This document shows positions 59,403 to 64,000 of a DNA stretch of 64,000 bases, in pieces. A program made the translations under genes and the position numbers. The stretch covers positions 62,001 to 126,000 of the forward strand of contig JAJRWT010000081.1 in the NCBI GenBank assembly GCA_024276675.1, read 5' to 3'. The DNA comes from Myxococcota bacterium (GTDB taxonomy: Bacteria; Myxococcota_A; UBA796; JAFGLY01). The notes under the pieces were generated by a model. The model searched no databases and was not told the origin of the DNA. It saw only the letters and a program-made list of their open reading frames with translations. Within the stretch, counting starts at the first letter, position 1; each line of letters opens with the position of its first letter.

Positions 59403-61628
59403 ATGGGAAATACCCAGACCTGGTACTGTGGTCGCTGCCTGACCTCCTTCGAAGGGGAACTCTCACGCTGCCCCAACCTGGGATGCCGTTCCACCCGCCC
59501 ACCTGGCGGCTGGGGCAGGTTCTTCGACTCCGGCGATATCATCGACCGGCACTACCGCATCAGCCAACGACTGGCCACCGGCGGTGGTGGAGTCACCTAC
59601 CTGGCTCGTGAGCTGGATTCCGAAAACCGCGAAATCGGCCCGAAACTCGCCATCAAGGTCCTCTACGCAAATCGCGACCACGGAGCCTATCTACGGCGCC
59701 TCTCCCAGGAAGCCCAGATCCTCCAGGAGCTGGCCCATCCGCACATCGTCGAGTACCGGGGCTTCGTGGACAGATCCGGCCACACGCCCTATCTCATCAC
59801 TCGTTTCGAACACGGCGGCAGCCTCTCGGATTATGTCAGAAACAACGGACCCATGGGGGTCCAACAGGTTGCAGGTGTGGGTTGCCAGATCCTTGAAGCC
59901 CTGGAACGAGCCCACCGGGCGGGCGTAATCCACCGTGATCTGAAGCCGGGCAACGTCCTCCTCACCCATATCCCGGCCCCCGGCGAAACTCCAACCGTCA
60001 AGGTGGCGGATTTCGGCATCGCAAAAGTGGCGGCACACATCGGCGACGGCCTCACCAGGGTGGGTACCTTCGTGGGCACACCACAGTTCGCCGCCCCGGA
60101 GCAGTTCGACGGCCTCCCCCCCACACCGGCCACCGATGTCTTCGCAGCAGGTATGCTCCTGCTGTTCTGCATGAAGATGCAGACACTGCTGCCCCTGGCT
60201 GAACGAATGGCCCCCGAAGAAGCTCGATCCTTCCTCTTGCAGAAGCTTCCTCCCAGCCTGGATCTACCCCAGCAGCGGCAGGACCTGGTTTCCGCCATGG
60301 AGGGCATCCTGGGCGCGGCCATGGCACCCGAACCGGAAGATCGCCTCAACGTCGCCCACATGATTCGGCTGATGAGCCCCATCGCCCAGGGTATGCCAGC
60401 GGAGAACGCAGGCAGGACCATGGTACCGGCCGACAACGACGCGGTAACGACAGTTCAATTCCTGTATGGCAATGGCGATGCCATGCACGCCCCGACATCG
60501 TCGGAGGATTCCCATACCGGCATCACACACAGCTCTTCCCAGACTATTACCCCTCCTGCCGCAACCCGGGAGACCGCCAGTCATTCGCAACCGCTCTCTT
60601 CTACACCACCTCCCGCCCCTCCCCGGAATCTCGCCGAACTACAGGGCGGACCATCGCAACCAGCCAGCGGTCAGCCAGGGACCAGGACTCCATCCTCGGC
60701 GCCACCCATGGACCCCCGTTTCGGTCCACCACTACCACGAGCCAGCTCCCCCGGCACATCCAGCCCACCGCCAGCGGTCATCCAGGAATCCGTTGCCGGA
60801 ACTCCCACCGTCCCATCTTCCCACCGGGATCTCCAAGGCCCACCACCCCTACCACAGGCTCCCACTTCGGCGTCCTCCGTTCCACCTCCTTCGGCACAAA
60901 GCTCTGACTCCGCCCCTGCTCCCGCTGCCTACAGCCAGGGGCCGCCCCCACTGCCGGCAACTTTCGAGCACCGGGGATCGCCAGGCCCCGACCCCTCCAG
61001 CCTGGGGAACGAAGGCGTATCCACCCTCCAGTCGCCTGCTTCGCCAGCCTCTGCCCCCACCCCTGCCGGCCAACAGACAATCCAGGTGGACGAGCCACCC
61101 CTGTCACAGGCTCCGCCGGACCCAACTGGCCCCCTACCTCCGCAGCCACAGCAGCAACCCGGTGGCCGCAAGAAACGCTCCCCCATTCTGTTTTTGGGTT
61201 GTCTGGGGATCCTGGTCTTGCTGGTGTTGGCGGCAGGGGGCGGATTCTGGCTGCTGACCAGGAGTTCCTCCACGCTGGCGGATCCCCAGGACCTCCTGGC
61301 GTGGATCCGGTCGGGTACCCGACAGGGCTCCACGCCCGTCAGGCTGGAACCAGGCATGACGGATCCCATCTTCCGCAGGGACTACCAACGAATCAAGAAC
61401 AGGATCTCCCAGGCCGGCCCAAGAATAGCACACACCTGTTCTCTGCGCGGGTCGGTGGGAATCCTCATCCAGATGGACCCGGGGGGATCGGTGACTTCGG
61501 CGGAAGTGCTGGAAACCATTCCCGACAAGGTGGCGATCTGCCTGGAGAACGAGTTCGGCAAGCTCAACTTCAGACTGGAGTCCAAGGTAAGGACCGCCAC
61601 CACCGTGGTGGCCAGCCCCCAGAATTGA
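59403..61628 (+). CDS. Zinc-ribbon Ser/Thr protein kinase with transmembrane helix and TonB-like tail
   Basis: The 741-residue protein begins with a zinc-ribbon-like segment (WYCGRCLTSF and CPNLGC, residues 8-32). A complete kinase domain follows (residues 45-315): the glycine loop LATGGGGVTYLARE, the Lys in LAIKVL, HRDLKPGNV, DFGIAK and FAAPEQ. A Pro-rich linker (390-590), one transmembrane helix (~600-620) and a C-terminal domain with FRRDYQRIKNRI follow, the latter like an AgmX/TonB-type tail. It points toward the convergent PP2C gene, its likely antagonist. Confidence 0.9.
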   Translation: MGNTQTWYCGRCLTSFEGELSRCPNLGCRSTRPPGGWGRFFDSGDIIDRHYRISQRLATGGGGVTYLARELDSENREIGPKLAIKVLYANRDHGAYLRRLSQEAQILQELAHPHIVEYRGFVDRSGHTPYLITRFEHGGSLSDYVRNNGPMGVQQVAGVGCQILEALERAHRAGVIHRDLKPGNVLLTHIPAPGETPTVKVADFGIAKVAAHIGDGLTRVGTFVGTPQFAAPEQFDGLPPTPATDVFAAGMLLLFCMKMQTLLPLAERMAPEEARSFLLQKLPPSLDLPQQRQDLVSAMEGILGAAMAPEPEDRLNVAHMIRLMSPIAQGMPAENAGRTMVPADNDAVTTVQFLYGNGDAMHAPTSSEDSHTGITHSSSQTITPPAATRETASHSQPLSSTPPPAPPRNLAELQGGPSQPASGQPGTRTPSSAPPMDPRFGPPLPRASSPGTSSPPPAVIQESVAGTPTVPSSHRDLQGPPPLPQAPTSASSVPPPSAQSSDSAPAPAAYSQGPPPLPATFEHRGSPGPDPSSLGNEGVSTLQSPASPASAPTPAGQQTIQVDEPPLSQAPPDPTGPLPPQPQQQPGGRKKRSPILFLGCLGILVLLVLAAGGGFWLLTRSSSTLADPQDLLAWIRSGTRQGSTPVRLEPGMTDPIFRRDYQRIKNRISQAGPRIAHTCSLRGSVGILIQMDPGGSVTSAEVLETIPDKVAICLENEFGKLNFRLESKVRTATTVVASPQN

Positions 61629-61667
61629 ATCGTCGGAAACCTGCGCAGGACCCGGAATCCAGCACGT

Positions 61668-62606
61668 CTACAGCGGAACCAGGGTGTCGTCTGCGCCCGG
61701 AGCCCGTCGCTGTTGACGGCCCCCGCCCGACCCGCTGGGCTGGTGGCCGTCGAGCCGGGCCACCATCACGGTGATGTTATCGGTGGAACCGCGGGCGATT
61801 GCCCTTTCCAGAAGAACCTGGGCGCACGCGGCAGGAGATGGGACCTCCTGCAAGGTGAAGGCGATCCAGTGGTCATCCAGGAAACCCGACAAACCATCGG
61901 TACAAAGCAAGAGGCGATCACCTGGCATCATGGCAAGGGAGCCGGTGTCTCTGCCGGGATCGATGCGGATCGCCGAGTCCCGCCCCAAGCCCCTGGAGCC
62001 AAACACAAAGCTCTGAGCCAGAGAATCCGGTTCCGGAGGGAGCGGGCGCCGATCCCTGTTGGCAAACTCGCGACGCGTGTGATCGGAGGTGAGGCGCTTC
62101 AGCGAGTCACCCCGAAAATGGTATAGGCGGCTGTCGCCTACGTGAATCCAAAAAAGGCGGTTCTTGAGCAGCCAGGCCACCGTCAACGTGGTGCCCATTC
62201 TCACCCTGCCATCTCTGGCCACTTTTTTCCGAATGTTCTCGTGAGCCCTGAGCACGAATCCGTGCAGATCCAGTTCGGGCGCAGCGGGCCAACCCTTCTT
62301 GTAGAGCTGTGCCAACGACTTCACGGAGGCTGCGGAGGCCAGTCCACCATCGTTGTGGCCACCCATTCCATCCGCAACGGCCAACATGATGCCAGCCCCC
62401 CGAGCCCGCTCGACGAACTCCACCTGATCTTTGCGGTAACGCACCTCGCCGTTGCGACAGATGAGGTAGTTGTCTTCGTTGAGCTTACGCCCACCGCGGC
62501 TGGGGCCGATCCCCAGGGAGCAAACCACTCCGATGGTCATGGAAAGCGGCAAGCCACCTCCTCGCGCCATCCTGGACACATTCCTGACCCCCGCGTTCAG
62601 GCTCAA
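61668..62606 (-). CDS. PP2C-family Ser/Thr phosphatase
   Basis: The 312-residue phosphatase has the PPM metal-site motifs ADGMGGHNDGG, HVGDSRLYHFR, LCTDGLSGFL and STDNITVMV. The TTG start (62606) overlaps the FHA stop as TTGA, so translation is coupled; an ATG 36 bases further in is an alternative. It lacks a membrane segment, so it acts in the cytoplasm, probably on the kinase at 59403 or on the FHA proteins. Confidence 0.93.
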   Translation of the reverse strand: MSLNAGVRNVSRMARGGGLPLSMTIGVVCSLGIGPSRGGRKLNEDNYLICRNGEVRYRKDQVEFVERARGAGIMLAVADGMGGHNDGGLASAASVKSLAQLYKKGWPAAPELDLHGFVLRAHENIRKKVARDGRVRMGTTLTVAWLLKNRLFWIHVGDSRLYHFRGDSLKRLTSDHTRREFANRDRRPLPPEPDSLAQSFVFGSRGLGRDSAIRIDPGRDTGSLAMMPGDRLLLCTDGLSGFLDDHWIAFTLQEVPSPAACAQVLLERAIARGSTDNITVMVARLDGHQPSGSGGGRQQRRAPGADDTLVPL

Positions 62607-64000
62607 TTGGCCTCGAGTCGATAGACGGAGCGATCACAGATGATGTAGTCGCCGGCTTGAACTTCAACGGAGGAACCGTCTTCGGGGACTGTCCGGGCAG
62701 GGCCATCTCCTCGCCGGATGAAAAACGGCTTGTAACGCCCTTCTGCACCGCGATAGCTGTCAAGGTAGTCGGCCAGGACCACGTCGGAACCGTTGAAAGT
62801 CGCTTTGAACGATAGCGTACCCAACTGCAGACCGATTGTTGCGCGCAGGGGGAGCCCCCGCAGGAAGAGAGCTTCCACCAACCTGTCGCCGTTGTTCAAA
62901 GCCAACATCCTGGCCCTGGGGTCGGGCAGCCAGGTTTCATCCTTGAAGGTCATGGAGATGCGGAAATCCTCTTCGCCGTCTTCGTCGAAGCGTGGGATCT
63001 CCAACAAAGCCTCCATGAACCTGTCGGTGGCGGAGGTTGTCTCGCCCCGCAACGACAAGCCACAAAACGAGTCGGAGAGCACGGTTACGCGACCGCGCCT
63101 GCCCCTCACACGAAGGCTGAAATAGTCGATGGGCTGGAAGGTCTGGCCCGGGTTGGTCCGGTTTTCCGGGATGACCACGCCCGCTCCTTCGTGGTTCCCC
63201 ACCAAGGTTTCACCTGAAATCATCCAGCCAACCAATCTGAAACGGGCAGGCCTGGAGAGCTCGAGCTGCCAGTCGTCTTCGTCCACCACCGTGACCGTTG
63301 ATGGAGCCGCGACGCCGTCCGGGGCGCCCACAGGCCATCGCGACGCCGGCTCCGCGGCTGTAGTCGTGCTTGGCAGACTTGCTGCGTGGCCCGGCTCCGT
63401 GGGCGGAGTTCTACCAGGCAGGTCTTCAGCGCTGGTTCCGGGAGCGACCTGGATAGGTGCCGATGGGGGCGATGCTGGCTCCTCGACTGCTCCCCCCACT
63501 CCCATGACGGAGTCGAATGCGGTGGATGCCAGCATGTACCCGGGGGGAGCGGGACCGTCTTCGCCAAGCCCACGGGCAACGGGAGCATCGGCTGCTTCCA
63601 TGACTCCTGAATACGGAGGCGGCGCGGCCTTCGAGGCCAGGTCCGCCGGCGTACTGCCCTGGAGAGGGGAGCCCGGCTCTTCGCCATCCACGTCCTGTTG
63701 CGTCTGGGTCGTGGGCTGCGAAACCAAAGGATATCCAACCTCGAAAAGACTGTTCCCCACCAAAAGCTGGTCTCCGGGACTGAGATCGGACTCGTGGGCA
63801 GCTCCGTCCATCAGCGTGGGGTAGAGCGTGATGATCTCATCGCCTCGCCTGATATAGGTATAGCAATGCCGGGCCACGTTTCTGATCCTGGGTTCGTTGC
63901 CAAGATCCAGCTCAGCGTGCTGCGAGGCCACCATGATGGAATCGTTGTAGAATCGGCTCTTTGGGATGCTGCCCGTCCTGGATCTGATGGTGTCGCCCTC
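62603..64000 (-). CDS. FHA-domain protein, N-terminus beyond window edge
   Basis: The frame is open to the right edge of the window; the visible ATG at 63934 is internal, because the upstream codons continue the FHA fold (SIPKSRFYNDSIMVASQHAEL, with the Ser-x-x-His core). A Pro/Ala-rich linker (63.3-63.7 kb) is followed by a 250-residue beta-rich domain that ends with a second FHA-like segment (AGDYIICDRSVYRLEAN). Its stop overlaps the PP2C start. Confidence 0.82.
   Translation of the reverse strand, partial: EGDTIRSRTGSIPKSRFYNDSIMVASQHAELDLGNEPRIRNVARHCYTYIRRGDEIITLYPTLMDGAAHESDLSPGDQLLVGNSLFEVGYPLVSQPTTQTQQDVDGEEPGSPLQGSTPADLASKAAPPPYSGVMEAADAPVARGLGEDGPAPPGYMLASTAFDSVMGVGGAVEEPASPPSAPIQVAPGTSAEDLPGRTPPTEPGHAASLPSTTTAAEPASRWPVGAPDGVAAPSTVTVVDEDDWQLELSRPARFRLVGWMISGETLVGNHEGAGVVIPENRTNPGQTFQPIDYFSLRVRGRRGRVTVLSDSFCGLSLRGETTSATDRFMEALLEIPRFDEDGEEDFRISMTFKDETWLPDPRARMLALNNGDRLVEALFLRGLPLRATIGLQLGTLSFKATFNGSDVVLADYLDSYRGAEGRYKPFFIRRGDGPARTVPEDGSSVEVQAGDYIICDRSVYRLEAN

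Overview
The window is GC-rich, gene-dense bacterial DNA. Protein content points to the Myxococcota or another deltaproteobacterial lineage: many small lipoproteins of unknown function, a large MopE-type metal-binding repeat protein, FHA, Ser/Thr kinase and PP2C signalling proteins, and a Tad-type secretion component. A four-subunit 2-oxoacid:ferredoxin oxidoreductase and a pyrophosphate-type phosphofructokinase suggest a partly or fully anaerobic, energy-thrifty metabolism. I see no rRNA, tRNA, CRISPR array, prophage or insertion sequence with a transposase.

Layout. 1-11.4 kb (+) is a tightly packed run with many overlapping starts and stops: a BatA/VWA membrane protein (cut by the window edge), a TPR plus redoxin-like protein, a DUF364 protein, a DUF4159 protein, a second VWA membrane protein, the tRNA modification gene mnmG, rsmG and a lipoprotein. 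PFP follows at 11.5-13.0 kb. At 13.0-16.6 kb (-) lies a P-loop ATPase with the delta, alpha, beta and gamma subunits of a Vor/Kor oxidoreductase. At 17-26 kb are a PLP-dependent deaminase-like enzyme, an alpha/beta hydrolase, uridine kinase, several lipoproteins and a 943-residue MopE-like protein. At 26.4-31.2 kb (+) are a GldA/GldF/GldG-like ABC exporter and a cysteine-desulfurase-like enzyme. At 31.3-37 kb (-) are OsmC, a sulfatase-like membrane protein broken by an in-frame TAA, an SCP2 protein, DUF167, a DivIVA-domain protein and a membrane-anchored zinc-finger protein. At 37.3-42.2 kb (-) are a 56-residue gene with a likely sigma-54 promoter, comF, rlmH, rsfS, a lipoprotein and obgE-rpmA-rplU. 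At 42.4-46.7 kb are an AAA ATPase (-), an RmlD-like reductase and a UbiB-family kinase-like protein (+). At 46.7-55.9 kb (-) ribF precedes tadC, DUF192, three FHA proteins and a HEAT-repeat gene that is also split by an in-frame TAA. At 56.7-58.9 kb (+) are serA and serC. At 59.4-64 kb are a zinc-ribbon Ser/Thr kinase (+) facing a PP2C phosphatase and an FHA protein (-) that runs off the window.

How the parts fit. The kinase, phosphatase and four FHA proteins form a plausible phosphothreonine circuit, with three of the FHA genes in one operon with tadC, so the output may be a Tad-like secretion or pilus machine. The Gld-like ABC genes and the VWA/DUF4159 set are envelope systems. rplU-rpmA-obgE, rsfS, rlmH, mnmG and rsmG are ribosome and tRNA housekeeping genes.

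The observations most worth a second look are: (i) the sigma-54-type promoter with upstream palindromes and a leader hairpin driving a 56-residue orphan gene (37.3-37.7 kb); (ii) two genes each interrupted by an in-frame TAA followed by GGT; (iii) a 164-bp palindromic element at 56.3 kb with a diverged relative at 18.06 kb; and (iv) an rsfS gene whose only well-placed start is ATC.
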